From positions 2,501 to 66,500 of the forward strand of contig QHWB01000031.1 of the NCBI GenBank assembly GCA_003222395.1: DNA of 64,000 nt, read 5' to 3'. The position numbers and the translations under genes are program-made. Shown one piece after another: positions 26,791 to 37,328 of the stretch. The DNA is from Acidobacteriota bacterium. Lineage in GTDB: Bacteria; Acidobacteriota; Vicinamibacteria; Vicinamibacterales; CAVVIG01. Numbering within the stretch: the stretch's first letter is position 1; the number at the start of each line of letters is the position of its first letter. A model generated the notes under the pieces. That model saw nothing but the letters and a program-made list of their open reading frames with translations. It was not told the DNA's origin and ran no database searches.

Positions 26791-29709
26791 CTAGAGCCGG
26801 ACGCCGCTCGTCCGTTGTTCCTGGGCAGGCGCCAGCGGAAGCGTGAGCGTGAAGCGCGTGCCCTGACCGATCGCGCTGTCGCAGCGGATGGCGCCGTCGT
26901 GCTCTCGCACGATGCCGTACGTGATCGACAGGCCGAGGCCGGTGCCGCGGCCGATGGCCTTCGTGGTAAAAAACGGATCGTAGATGCGCGCGAGCTGCTC
27001 CGGCGGAATGCCGGAGCCGGTATCCGAAATCTCGACGACCGCGCGATCGCCGTCGATCCGAGTCGTCACGGTCAACCAGCCGCCGCGCGGCATCGCGTCG
27101 CGCGCGTTCAGGAACAGGTTCAGGAAGACCTGCTGCAGCTGGTGCTCGATGCCGACCACCGTCACCGCCGTCGGCGCGAGCTCGCGCCGCGCCTTGATCT
27201 TTCCAACCTCGAACTGATGCTCGAGGAGCGAGAAGACGTCGGTGATGACGGCGTTCAGGTCGACGTCGATCCGCTCGTTGGTCGCGGGTGCTGGCCTGGA
27301 GAGATTCAGCAGGCCGTTGACGATCTTCGCCGCGCGGAACGTCTGCTTCTCGATCTTCTCGAGCAGCGCGGTCTTCGGGTCCCTCGGATCCGCGCCGTCG
27401 AGGAGCATCTGCGTGAAGCTCGAGATGCCTGTCAGCGGCGTGTTGACTTCGTGCGCGACGCCGGCGGCGAGCAGACCAATCGACGCCATCTTCTCCGAGA
27501 TTTGCAGCTGCTCTTCGAGCCGAACGCGGTCGGTGATGTCCTCGATCAGAAGAATGGTTCCGCTCACCGCCATATCGCTGCCCGACGGATTCTGCAGCGG
27601 AACGACAGTCGCGTTGACCAGGATCCTGGAATCGTCGTCCTTCCTCGCCGACAGCGGCACCCGGTAGAGGGTCGCGCCGTACGGATGCTCCTGGCGTGCG
27701 GCGCGCAGCGCCTCGATGAAGGGCACATCGAAGATGTCGCCGAGCGTGCGCCCGACGGCATCGCGTCGCACGACGCCGTAGAATTCCTCGAGCGCGCGGT
27801 TCCAGCGCACGATGCGCTCGCTCACGTCGAACACGACGAGCCCGTCGTCGAGCGACTCGAGGATGTTCTCGTTGAACTCGCGCATGCGCCCGAGCTCTTC
27901 CGCCTTGAGATGGAGTTCCCGGTAGAGGCGGCCGTTCTCGATCGCCGTCGCGACCTGCGCCGCAACCGCCGTCAGCAGCGCGAGATCTTCGCTGTTGAAC
28001 GGCTCGTCGGTTTCCTTGCGCCCGAGCGCGAGGACCGCGATGGCGCGCCCTTCGAACACGCACGGCACGAAATAGTCGATGCCGGTGTCGCGCCAGAATT
28101 CGATTTCCTCCGCTTCGAAGCGCGCGGCGGCGGTGGGATCGTCTACGAGCGCAACGGTGTAGCCGGCATCGAGCCGCGCCATCATCGATGATTGCCGCGA
28201 CAGCGGCGGAACGCGGCCGGGGAACCCATAGTAGCCGATCGACGCGAAGTCGCCGGCCCGGTCGTCGCCGTTGCCGCTCGATCCCAGCATCAGCGCCATG
28301 CGATCGACGACGAGGGTTTCGACGATCCGCGCGACGAGCCGCTGGCTGAGACGCACGACGTCGAGGTCGCTGTTCAAATCGCGCGCGAACGCCACGAGCG
28401 CGCGCCGGTAGTCGTACCGATCGCGGTAGAAGACGCGGTCGAGCGCGTTCTGAACGGCTTCCTTGACAGGCTGCGCCAGCAGTACGACGACAATCGTCGC
28501 GAGCAGCGCGATGATCCAGGTGTGCCCATCCGAATCATTCGCGAATACGAAGCCGGTCAGCTTCAGCATCGCGACGTACAGAGCGACGCTCGCCGCGAGG
28601 AAGGCCACATACGCCAGGCCACGCTTGACGATGACCTCCACATCGCGCAGTCGATAGCGAACGATCGCCGACGCAAACGTGAGCGGCACGAGTCCGAGCG
28701 GGATCGCCGTCAGTTGCAGCGCCATCGGCGGATCCGCGCCGAGCGCCCACGGCAGCGCATAGCCGAACGCGAACGGACCGGCGCCCAGCGCCGTTCCCCA
28801 CGCGATCCAGCGCAGCTGGCGGCGCGCGGTGACCGACGTGATCTCGCGGAACGCGCGGAACAGCACGGCGACGGCCGCCGTGGCGCACAAGAACAGGTAC
28901 AGCTGTTCGATCCGATCGAGACGATCGATCGTGCGCGAAAAGAGCGGGCCGTTCGACGACGCGCGCGTGACGGCCACGATGCGCGCAGCGGCCATCAGAC
29001 ATCCGGGCACGTACATCAACGGAATCAGCACGCCCCAGGTCCGGCCGACACGCTCCCGCTCAGGGAACGCAAGCGTGAAATGAAGCAGCAGCGGCGGCAG
29101 CAGCGCGAACGCGATCGCATCCGCCCAGTAGAAGATCCAGTCGAGACGGTCGAACGGACCGTTGACCGTGAAGGTGAAGACGCCGAAGAACGCGACGCAC
29201 ACCCAGAAGAAGTGGAGCGTCGCCTGATCGCGCGGCCGCCGCAGTCGCACCGACGCGCCGACGAACAGCGTGAACAGTCCGACCGCCGCCAGCACGAAGT
29301 ACATCGACGCGGCGCGAGGAGCAGGCGTCAGCGAAATCTCGAGCGCCTGACGCGTGCCGAGACGCAGCAGCGTGTAGCTGAGACGCGTTCCCTCGTGCGC
29401 CTGATGTTGGTACTCGATGACGTCGGCCGGCGTCTGCACCGGGGAGCCGTTGACGGCGAGCAGCACGTCGCCGTACTGGACGCCGGCCTTCGCTGCCGAG
29501 GACGCCGGCGCGATCTCGATGGCGGTCACGCCCTCGCTGCGCGCCGCCCACAGCACGCCGTCCTCGACCTCGTGCCACCGCGAATACATCGCGACGTTCG
29601 CGATGCCGAGCGCGGTCAGCGCGACGATCATGGCGACAGCAAGGAGCGAGCGACCCCACGTCGTCCAAGGGCTCTCGCGTGTCGCCGTGTTCAGCGTGGG
29701 TTCAGGCAT
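26791..29709 (-). CDS. Sensor histidine kinase with PDZ, multi-TM, GAF and PAS modules
   Basis: 972 residues from ATG 29709 (MPEPTLNTATRE). Order: TM segment at about 20-40; PDZ-like domain at about 55-130 (AAKAGVQYGDVLLAVNGSP); eight or so TM helices at about 135-420; a GAF domain at about 440-600; a PAS domain with FDVSERIVRWNRALEEFYG; HisKA with phospho-accepting His753 in AGVAHEVNTPLTG; HATPase with N-box LFLNARDAMP, DTGSGIP and GRGTGLGLS. A periplasmic PDZ joined to a 7TM-like sensor suggests detection of an envelope peptide or misfolded C-terminus; this is inferred from architecture. It pairs with the NtrC-type regulator 15 bp downstream. Confidence 0.93.
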   Translation of the reverse strand: MPEPTLNTATRESPWTTWGRSLLAVAMIVALTALGIANVAMYSRWHEVEDGVLWAARSEGVTAIEIAPASSAAKAGVQYGDVLLAVNGSPVQTPADVIEYQHQAHEGTRLSYTLLRLGTRQALEISLTPAPRAASMYFVLAAVGLFTLFVGASVRLRRPRDQATLHFFWVCVAFFGVFTFTVNGPFDRLDWIFYWADAIAFALLPPLLLHFTLAFPERERVGRTWGVLIPLMYVPGCLMAAARIVAVTRASSNGPLFSRTIDRLDRIEQLYLFLCATAAVAVLFRAFREITSVTARRQLRWIAWGTALGAGPFAFGYALPWALGADPPMALQLTAIPLGLVPLTFASAIVRYRLRDVEVIVKRGLAYVAFLAASVALYVAMLKLTGFVFANDSDGHTWIIALLATIVVVLLAQPVKEAVQNALDRVFYRDRYDYRRALVAFARDLNSDLDVVRLSQRLVARIVETLVVDRMALMLGSSGNGDDRAGDFASIGYYGFPGRVPPLSRQSSMMARLDAGYTVALVDDPTAAARFEAEEIEFWRDTGIDYFVPCVFEGRAIAVLALGRKETDEPFNSEDLALLTAVAAQVATAIENGRLYRELHLKAEELGRMREFNENILESLDDGLVVFDVSERIVRWNRALEEFYGVVRRDAVGRTLGDIFDVPFIEALRAARQEHPYGATLYRVPLSARKDDDSRILVNATVVPLQNPSGSDMAVSGTILLIEDITDRVRLEEQLQISEKMASIGLLAAGVAHEVNTPLTGISSFTQMLLDGADPRDPKTALLEKIEKQTFRAAKIVNGLLNLSRPAPATNERIDVDLNAVITDVFSLLEHQFEVGKIKARRELAPTAVTVVGIEHQLQQVFLNLFLNARDAMPRGGWLTVTTRIDGDRAVVEISDTGSGIPPEQLARIYDPFFTTKAIGRGTGLGLSITYGIVREHDGAIRCDSAIGQGTRFTLTLPLAPAQEQRTSGVRL

Positions 29710-29843
29710 TGGCCACTCGGTGAGCGCGGGTAGACTAAGCCGCCCGTCGGGGTAGCAAAGCCCATTCCCTGGTCGCTGATCGGTAGCCACGAACTAACTC
29801 ATTGATCGGCAGTCAGTTGAATGATGTCGCCGGCGAGAAGAAG

Positions 29844-29876
29844 AAGGCCGTCTCCAACGATGTGGAGACGGGCCTT
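29844..29876 (-). terminator. Terminator of the Thr-rich protein/barrel unit
   Basis: AAGGCCGTCTCC (29844-29855) pairs with GGAGACGGGCCTT (29864-29876) with one bulged G and an 8-nt loop. On the minus strand the stem is followed by a pyrimidine-rich CTTCTTCTTC tract. It lies 36 bp past the stop of the barrel gene that ends at 29912. Confidence 0.75.
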
Positions 29877-29911
29877 CAAGATTATGGATCGAATCGGTTG
29901 CGGCTGGCTAA

Positions 29912-31834
29912 CTAGAACTTTACGGAGAGACCGCCGACGATGCGTTTCGGCGGACGGACCACGAGCAGCTCGTCGTACATCGACTGGTCGGGTGCAGCAT
30001 CTCGGAAGAAGTTCCGCACGGCGACGAGCATCTCCCACTTCGCGCTGCTGAAATCCAGGAACGGCAGCGACTGGCGCACCTGCATGTCGAACCGCGCGTC
30101 GAGCGACTGCCGCTCGGAGCCCGCGAACGCGTTGCTCACCCGGTACAGGAACACCACGTGCGTGGCGGTCTCCGGCACTTCGGTTTCCACCGACGTCGCG
30201 ACGTTGTGAATCCGATTCGTCTCCGCGTTGACCGCCGACGGCGCCAGCAGCATCGCGTAGACGGCGTCGCCGCCGGATGTCCACCGCGCGCGCGTGACGG
30301 TGTACTCCACCGAGCCGTGCACACGACTCGCAATCGCGGCCCGTACGCCGGCGCTCAACCCGGACGCGTCGACGTCGCCGGCGTTGGTGATGAAGTAATG
30401 ACCGAGATGCGCGGCCGGCGCGCCGGGGACGTCGATGCCGAACAACGTCACGAGCTGGTCGGCGACATGCTGATGGAAGACGCGAATCGACACCGTGGCG
30501 GTCGCGACGTCGCGTTCGGCCTCGACTTCGACGTGGTTCGTGTACTCCGCCTCGAGCGGATGCGAGGCGACGAGTGACGAGAACGTCCGCTGCGGCGGCA
30601 GCCAGACGCCGCTTTCGATGCGCGGGTTGAATTCCTCGGCGCCCGGCGCGACAGCGCGCTGCGACAGCATGGTGCTGATGCGGAAGTGCTCTGCCGGCGA
30701 GAGGGTCAACGATATGCGAGGGCTCAACAGACCTCGATCGTCGAGATAGTCGTATCGCGCGTAGCGCCCGCCATACGTGACCGCGAGCATCGGCGTGATC
30801 GAATACGTATCGAAGCCGTACAGGACTCCGGCGTTGCGGCTCCCATCGGTGACGCTTCGCAGCGCGGCGATGTTGCCGCCGTCGTATCGCTGCATGCTGT
30901 AGGACCAGCCGAGATCGTATCGATGACGCGCCGGCGCCCGCGTGGTGTATTCGCCGGCGACGATCCACGATGCGATGTCGCCCTGCGTCAGCGCCGCCCG
31001 CACGGTCCAGTCCGCGTGTTCCCCGACCGGCGCGCCGAGCGCGAGATACGCGACGCTGCGAGAGAAGTTGTCGGGCGAGAACAATTGCTGCGGCGTGTCG
31101 AACGAGCCGAGCGTCAGCAGATTGACCTGACCGGAGAAAGGCGTGCCGCCGAACAAGTTGGTCGCGAGACGCGCGGGCGATCCGACCGCGCGGCCGAACA
31201 GGTTCGACGGTCCGAACCCGCTCTGCGTCGGCGGCGCATCGTCGGCGAGCAATTCTTCGGGAATCGTTGCGTCCTTCAGGATGCTGCGCCGCGCGTGGCG
31301 CAGACGCCACGCCGTCTCACTGTGGTCGTCGGTGGCGTTCGACGCGGGGCCGCTCGCGGCTGCCGCATCAGGCGGCGGCGCATCGCCATCCGAACCGCTC
31401 GCCGTCGCTCCGACGCCCGCCGCCAGGATTGGCGCCGACGAAGTACCGACGGTCACGGCCGCTCGTCGCATGGAAATCGACGAAGACGATCGCGCGCTGG
31501 GGCGCACTTCGACGATTTGACCGCGCGGAGCGACGAACCCCGTCAAGTGTGCGCGCACGAGGTACGGGCCCGGCGACAGGGTGCGCAGCTCGAATCGGCC
31601 CGTTCGATCGGTGAGCGCGACGGCCGTCGTGGCGCCAAGCGCCGATACGACAGCACCCGCGACGGGAAGGCCTTTCTCATCCTGAACCATTCCCTGAATG
31701 GATCCGGTCGCGAGTGAGGCGACGTGCGTGATCGGTTGAATCTGCAGCACGCTTTGCGCGCGCACGAGCGAGGCCGTACAAAGAAGCGCCAGCGTGGCGG
31801 ACGCGAACGTCATCGCTCTGGCCGTGCTTCGCAT
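29912..31834 (-). CDS. Outer-membrane barrel with N-terminal carboxypeptidase-like domain, TonB-receptor-like
   Basis: 640 residues with a signal peptide ending near LVRAQ. Residues 45-115 form a carboxypeptidase-regulatory-like beta-sandwich (GMVQDEKGLPVAGAVVSALG, DRTGRFELRTLSPGPYLVRA). A low-complexity linker follows, then a region of alternating amphipathic strands to the end, closing with aromatic/hydrophobic GGLSVKF as expected of a barrel C-terminus. The canonical TonB-receptor plug motifs are not visible between the linker and the barrel, so it may be a plugless relative of the Acidobacteria TonB-dependent transporters. It is 36 bp after the Thr-rich secreted gene and ends at a terminator; the pair are probably assembled together. 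Confidence 0.75.
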   Translation of the reverse strand: MRSTARAMTFASATLALLCTASLVRAQSVLQIQPITHVASLATGSIQGMVQDEKGLPVAGAVVSALGATTAVALTDRTGRFELRTLSPGPYLVRAHLTGFVAPRGQIVEVRPSARSSSSISMRRAAVTVGTSSAPILAAGVGATASGSDGDAPPPDAAAASGPASNATDDHSETAWRLRHARRSILKDATIPEELLADDAPPTQSGFGPSNLFGRAVGSPARLATNLFGGTPFSGQVNLLTLGSFDTPQQLFSPDNFSRSVAYLALGAPVGEHADWTVRAALTQGDIASWIVAGEYTTRAPARHRYDLGWSYSMQRYDGGNIAALRSVTDGSRNAGVLYGFDTYSITPMLAVTYGGRYARYDYLDDRGLLSPRISLTLSPAEHFRISTMLSQRAVAPGAEEFNPRIESGVWLPPQRTFSSLVASHPLEAEYTNHVEVEAERDVATATVSIRVFHQHVADQLVTLFGIDVPGAPAAHLGHYFITNAGDVDASGLSAGVRAAIASRVHGSVEYTVTRARWTSGGDAVYAMLLAPSAVNAETNRIHNVATSVETEVPETATHVVFLYRVSNAFAGSERQSLDARFDMQVRQSLPFLDFSSAKWEMLVAVRNFFRDAAPDQSMYDELLVVRPPKRIVGGLSVKF

Positions 31835-31870
31835 TCGTACTCCGTCTGCCGCCGTGCGCGGGCAGCGCGC

Positions 31871-33040
31871 TTACGACGGGTTGACCGAAAAGTTGACGTC
31901 CCGAGTCAGCGTCTTGTTGGCGATCTTGTCGGTGACCTTGATCTCGAGCCGATAATCGCCCTCAGGGAACGACGCGAGCGGCACGGCCTGCCCGCTCTGC
32001 AGCTGATGGCCGGCCGCGAGATCGAACTGAGGCGGCAAGGTTTGCGCGTTCAGGTTCTGCGGATTGGTCTTGTTGAAGAACTTCTCCGGCTGGCCTGCGG
32101 GCTTCTGATAAAAGTTGTACTCGACGACGACGTCGGGCTTGTTCGCGCTGTCGGTCTTCGGGTTGTAAATCAACATGAAGGTCGACAACTCGGACATCTT
32201 CTTGAACTTCAGATCGTAAACCGGGGCGATTTCCATGGTCCCGAGCGCGTAGGGCCGATCGGCCTGCTGCTGCGGCGTCAACGGCGCGGGCAGCGGATCG
32301 ATCCGCTGCGCCACGATCACGGTGCTCGTCGCGAGCTCACCGTTCCAGAAATCGGGAACCGTCACGGTCTGTTTGATGGCCGACGTCTTCGGCGGCGGCG
32401 CGTTCTTCGGCGGCTTCTCCGGCGTCGGTTCCTTCGCCACGAGGTAGACGTCGTAGGTGCCGGCTGGCACGGTGAACGATCGCGCAACGCGCATCACGCC
32501 ATTGGTTCCTGCAGCCGATGCAGTACCACCCGGCGTAATCGTCGTGGTCGCTGTCGTTGTCGTCGTCTTACCAGTCGTTGTAGTTGTCGCCGTTGTCGTA
32601 GCCTGCGGAGGAGTCTGCACCGTAATCGGCACGAAGGTGATATCTTCGTACGCGTAATCCTTCTTCTTGTCTTTGTCTTTCTTGTCGTCTTTCTTCTGTC
32701 CGGTGGTAGCGGCGGGTTCGGGCGCGCCGTCCTTCGCAACGACGCGCCAGTACAAAGCAACAGCAGTTGCGTTCGGGGCCAACTTTGAAGCGTCTATTGA
32801 AACGGTAAACGGCACGTACTGCTTGTTGCCCTGCGCCTTGAGAAAGTCTTCGCGGACCCACGCGAGCGAGAGATCGTTCGGCGCGTTCTGCCCAGCCGCC
32901 AGATCGTCGACGATTTTGACGATGTTCTGAATCTCTTTCTTCTGCTGATCGCTCATCTTCTTGTCGTTCTGAGCGAGCCCAGACGACGAGGCGAGCGAGA
33001 TCATGGCGATGAGCGCGAACAGTGCACGCCGATGCTTCAT
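31871..33040 (-). CDS. Secreted protein with Lys-rich and Thr-rich low-complexity segments
   Basis: 389 residues from ATG 33040, which GGAGAG nine bases upstream supports (a longer frame opens at 33049). Signal peptide ALFALIAMISLASSSGLAQN. Residues about 25-115 begin a conserved beta-rich domain (VSIDASKLAPNATAVALYWR); then a run of Asp/Lys (KKDDKKDKDKKK), then a Thr-rich stretch around 155-180, then more beta-sandwich. The last part (FPEGDYRLEIKVTDKIANKT) resembles surface or GWxTD-neighbour domains of Acidobacteria. I cannot name a family. It leads a two-gene unit with the outer-membrane barrel and has its own promoter. Confidence 0.75.
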   Translation of the reverse strand: MKHRRALFALIAMISLASSSGLAQNDKKMSDQQKKEIQNIVKIVDDLAAGQNAPNDLSLAWVREDFLKAQGNKQYVPFTVSIDASKLAPNATAVALYWRVVAKDGAPEPAATTGQKKDDKKDKDKKKDYAYEDITFVPITVQTPPQATTTATTTTTGKTTTTTATTTITPGGTASAAGTNGVMRVARSFTVPAGTYDVYLVAKEPTPEKPPKNAPPPKTSAIKQTVTVPDFWNGELATSTVIVAQRIDPLPAPLTPQQQADRPYALGTMEIAPVYDLKFKKMSELSTFMLIYNPKTDSANKPDVVVEYNFYQKPAGQPEKFFNKTNPQNLNAQTLPPQFDLAAGHQLQSGQAVPLASFPEGDYRLEIKVTDKIANKTLTRDVNFSVNPS

Positions 33041-33094
33041 ACAGCCCATCTCTCCACAAATATTCCTGATATGAAGGCCCTCGTCGAACAGCCT

Positions 33095-33124
33095 ATCTTA
33101 TGCGTCCGAGTCAGGTTAAGTCAA
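33095..33124 (-). promoter_or_regulatory. Promoter of the secreted protein/barrel unit
   Basis: On the minus strand TTGACT (33124-33119) and TAAGAT (33100-33095) are 18 bp apart. Expected start is near 33088, leaving a leader of about 48 nt before the ATG at 33040. On the plus strand a weaker TATCAT at 33138-33143 could serve the divergent cyclase gene. Confidence 0.6.
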
Positions 33125-33166
33125 TCAGACGCTGTGCTATCATCCCGGTTTCCGTCGCTCGCTTCC

Positions 33167-33790
33167 ATGAAGCTCATCGACGTCTCGGTGCCTCTCGACG
33201 CGACGCTCCCGACGTATCCGAGCAACACCCCGTTCACCCTCGAGCCCATCAAGCGAATCGCGCGCGGAGACAGCTCGAATGTGTCGACGATTCACATGAG
33301 CGCGCACGCGGGCACCCACGTCGACGCGCCGCGCCATTTCTTCGACCCCGGTACCGGTGTCGAGGCGCTGCCGCTCGAAATGCTCTGTGGCCGCGCGCGC
33401 GTCGTCGAAATCACCTCGCGCAGAATCGCCGCCGACGATCTCGCCGCGCTCGATCTGTCGGAGGACGTGCGCGTCCTGTTCAAGACGCACAATTCGCGCC
33501 TCTGGACCGATCCCGCATTTCATGGGGAGTACGTCGGCGTCACCGAGTCGGGCGCCAGGCACCTCGTGGACCACGGTGTGAAAGTCGTCGGCATCGATTA
33601 CCTGTCGGTCGAGGTATTCAAGTCGCCTGGCGCGCCGGCGCATCACGTGCTCCTCGGCGCCGGCGCGATCGTGATCGAAGGTCTGAACCTCCGCGACGTG
33701 GAGCCGGGCGTGTACGACATGTACTGCCTGCCGCTGCGCGTCGTCGGATCCGACGGAGCGCCAGCGCGCGTCGTCCTTCGCCGGAGCTGA
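33167..33790 (+). CDS. Cyclase-family metal hydrolase (kynurenine formamidase-like)
   Basis: 207 residues of the cyclase/KynB superfamily. The metal-binding signature HxGTHxDxPxHF is HAGTHVDAPRHF near residue 46, and LIDVSVPLDATLPTYPS at the start plus VVGIDYLSVE and HHVLLGAGAIVIEGLNL later are typical. KynB cleaves N-formylkynurenine, but the family also includes isatin hydrolases and others; no other tryptophan-degradation genes are nearby, so the substrate is open. Start ATG 33167 matches the family N-terminus. It is followed 7 bp later by glgC. Confidence 0.85.
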   Translation: MKLIDVSVPLDATLPTYPSNTPFTLEPIKRIARGDSSNVSTIHMSAHAGTHVDAPRHFFDPGTGVEALPLEMLCGRARVVEITSRRIAADDLAALDLSEDVRVLFKTHNSRLWTDPAFHGEYVGVTESGARHLVDHGVKVVGIDYLSVEVFKSPGAPAHHVLLGAGAIVIEGLNLRDVEPGVYDMYCLPLRVVGSDGAPARVVLRRS

Positions 33791-33797
33791 GCGCGGC

Positions 33798-35087
33798 ATG
33801 TCGGCGTTGCTCGACGACTGCCTCGTCATCGTGCTCGCAGGCGGCGTCGGCGAGCGCCTGTACCCGCTGACGAAGGAACGCGCCAAGCCGGCCGTGTACT
33901 TCGGCGGACCGTACCGCATCATCGATTTCGTCCTCAGCAACTGCATCAACTCCGGTTTGCGCCGCGTGTTCATCGCCACGCAGTACAAGTCGCTCTCGCT
34001 CAACCGCCACATCCGGATGGGGTGGGGCATCATCTCGGAGGAGCTCGGAGAATTCATCGAGATTCTGCCGCCGCAGAAGCGCGTGAGCGAGCACTGGTAT
34101 CAAGGAACGGCGGATGCGGTTTATCAGAACCTGTATTCGATCACGCGCGAGAGTCCGCGGTACTTGATCGTGCTCGCCGGCGATCACGTCTACAAAATGG
34201 ACTATTCGCGGATGCTGCGGTTCCATCAGGAGCGCGGCGCCGCGGTGACGCTCGCCGCAATCGAAGTGGCGCAGTCCGAGTCGAGTCGCTTCGGCATCGT
34301 CGCCGTGGACGAGACGGAGCGCGTGACCGGGTTCGAGGAGAAGCCGAAGCAAGGCAGTCCGATTCCGGGATCGCCCGACTTCACGCTCGCATCGATGGGC
34401 GTGTACGTCTTCGACACTGACGTGCTCGTGCGCGCGCTCGAGGCCGACGCGAATCAACCGACGAACCACGACTTCGGCAAGGACATCATCCCCGCCCTCA
34501 TTCATCAGGTGCCGGTGTATTCGTACCGCTTCTACGACGAGAACAAGAAGGCGGCGAAGTACTGGAGGGACATCGGCACGCTCGATGCCTACTTCGACGC
34601 GAACATGGATCTGTGTCAGGTGAACCCCGAGTTCAACCTCTACGATCCCGAGTGGCCGCTGCGTACGTATCAGCCGCAGGCCCCGCCGGCGAAGTTCGTG
34701 TTCGCCGAAGTCGGCGTGCGATGCGGAGAGGCGCTCGATTCGGTGATTTCACCCGGCTGCATCGTGTCGGGGAGCAGCATCTACGGCAGCGTGCTGTGCC
34801 CGAACGTCCGCGTCCACAGTTTCTGCCGCATCGAGCAGTGCATTCTGATGCCGGGGGTCCGCGTCGGCCGCCACGCGCGCATCCGCCGCGCAATCATCGA
34901 CCGCGACGTGCTGATTCCACGCGGAGCGCTCATCGGCTACGACCTCGACGAAGATCGCAAACGCCACACCGTCACCGATTCGGGTATCGTCGTCGTCACC
35001 ACCGACGACGAGCCGCTCATCGGACCGCTGACCGAAGACGCGTTGAAGTTCGAGGCGGAAGCGGATCGACGCGGCGGCGGAGGGTAG
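33798..35087 (+). CDS. glgC: Glucose-1-phosphate adenylyltransferase
   Basis: Makes ADP-glucose for glycogen. 429 residues: pyrophosphorylase loop IVLAGGVGERLYPLTKERA followed by KPAVYFGGPYRIIDF, GTADAVYQN, VLAGDHVYKMDY, SRFGIV.VDE, GFEEKPKQ, and the left-handed beta-helix C-terminus (VISPGCIVSGSSIYGSVLCP, ARIRRAIIDRDVLIP) that carries allosteric regulation. ATG 33798 is 7 bp from the cyclase gene, but the functions differ. Upstream-downstream context (eno, gpmA) suggests a carbohydrate cluster. No glycogen synthase in the window. Confidence 0.95.
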   Translation: MSALLDDCLVIVLAGGVGERLYPLTKERAKPAVYFGGPYRIIDFVLSNCINSGLRRVFIATQYKSLSLNRHIRMGWGIISEELGEFIEILPPQKRVSEHWYQGTADAVYQNLYSITRESPRYLIVLAGDHVYKMDYSRMLRFHQERGAAVTLAAIEVAQSESSRFGIVAVDETERVTGFEEKPKQGSPIPGSPDFTLASMGVYVFDTDVLVRALEADANQPTNHDFGKDIIPALIHQVPVYSYRFYDENKKAAKYWRDIGTLDAYFDANMDLCQVNPEFNLYDPEWPLRTYQPQAPPAKFVFAEVGVRCGEALDSVISPGCIVSGSSIYGSVLCPNVRVHSFCRIEQCILMPGVRVGRHARIRRAIIDRDVLIPRGALIGYDLDEDRKRHTVTDSGIVVVTTDDEPLIGPLTEDALKFEAEADRRGGGG

Positions 35088-36455
<1,368 letters not shown>

Positions 36456-36473
36456 GACTCTTCATGTGCCGAG

Positions 36474-37220
36474 ATGCATAAAGTCGTTCTGCTGCGCCAC
36501 GGCGAGAGCACCTGGAACAAAGAGAATCGATTCACTGGGTGGACCGACGTCGATTTGTCGGAGAAAGGTCGCGAAGAAGCGCGCGAGGCCGGGCGCCTGC
36601 TCCGCGACGGCGACTACGGGTTCGACATCGCGTACACGTCCGTGCTCAAGCGCGCGGTCCGCACGCTCTGGATCACGCTCGACGAGCTCGACGCCATGTG
36701 GATTCCCGAAGAAAAGAACTGGCGGCTCAACGAACGGCATTACGGAGCGCTGCAAGGGTTGAACAAGGCCGAAACGGCGGCAATGCATGGCGAAGCGCAG
36801 ACGAAGATCTGGCGGCGCAGCTACGACATTCCTCCTCCGCCACTTACGCCCGACGACCCGCGTCACCCGTCGCGCGACCCGCGTTATGCGAGCCTGAAGC
36901 CATCAGAGCTGCCACTGACCGAATCGCTGAAAGACACGGTCGCGCGCTTTCTCCCGTACTGGCACGACACAATCGCTCCATCCATCCGATCCGGACAGCG
37001 CGTCCTCATCGCCGCGCACGGCAACAGCCTGCGCGCGCTGGTGAAATACCTGGACGACATCGACGAGCAGACGATCGTCGGGTTGAACATCCCCACAGGT
37101 ATCCCGCTGGTCTACGAGCTCGATGACGCGCTCAAGCCGACGGGGCATTACTACCTGGGCGATCCAGCGGCAGCAGCAGCGGCGGCGGCGCGCGTCGCTG
37201 CCCAGGCCTCCAAAAAGTAA
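36474..37220 (+). CDS. gpmA: 2,3-bisphosphoglycerate-dependent phosphoglycerate mutase
   Basis: Interconverts 3- and 2-phosphoglycerate, the step before enolase. 248 residues: [20 protein letters not shown] carries the phospho-His (RHG), [35 protein letters not shown], and [13 protein letters not shown] with the second catalytic His. The C-terminus runs into an Ala-rich tail ([16 protein letters not shown]) that extends beyond the family's usual end. 18 bp after eno, so one transcript; it ends at the strong hairpin at 37264-37294. Confidence 0.96.
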   Translation: MHKVVLLRHGESTWNKENRFTGWTDVDLSEKGREEAREAGRLLRDGDYGFDIAYTSVLKRAVRTLWITLDELDAMWIPEEKNWRLNERHYGALQGLNKAETAAMHGEAQTKIWRRSYDIPPPPLTPDDPRHPSRDPRYASLKPSELPLTESLKDTVARFLPYWHDTIAPSIRSGQRVLIAAHGNSLRALVKYLDDIDEQTIVGLNIPTGIPLVYELDDALKPTGHYYLGDPAAAAAAAARVAAQASKK

Positions 37221-37263
37221 AAAGTACGAAGCACGAAGACAGTCAGAAGGGCCAGAAGAAGAA

Positions 37264-37294
37264 AGGGCCGGCGCGCTTTCAGCGCGCCGGCCCT
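37264..37294. terminator. Perfect 14-bp hairpin, convergent terminator
   Basis: AGGGCCGGCGCGCT pairs perfectly with AGCGCGCCGGCCCT around a 3-nt loop TTC. A pyrimidine tract lies on the minus-strand side (CTTCTTCTT) and GGTTTGT on the plus side. It serves gpmA (+) and probably the small gene ending at 37329 (-). The bases around it are GAAG/CTTC-rich repeat-like sequence. Confidence 0.85.
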
Positions 37295-37328
37295 GGTTTG
37301 TACTTTGAACTTCCGACTTCTGACTTTC

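Noticed and set aside
28192-29733. 513-codon frame opposite the histidine kinase
   Set aside because: Arg/Glu/Asp-rich shadow; the kinase frame has complete HisKA and HATPase motifs further along.
33032-33166. Longer N-terminus for the cyclase gene (open from 33032)
   Set aside because: Extra residues have no family match and would overlap the divergent promoter; ATG 33167 gives the standard MKLIDVSVP start.
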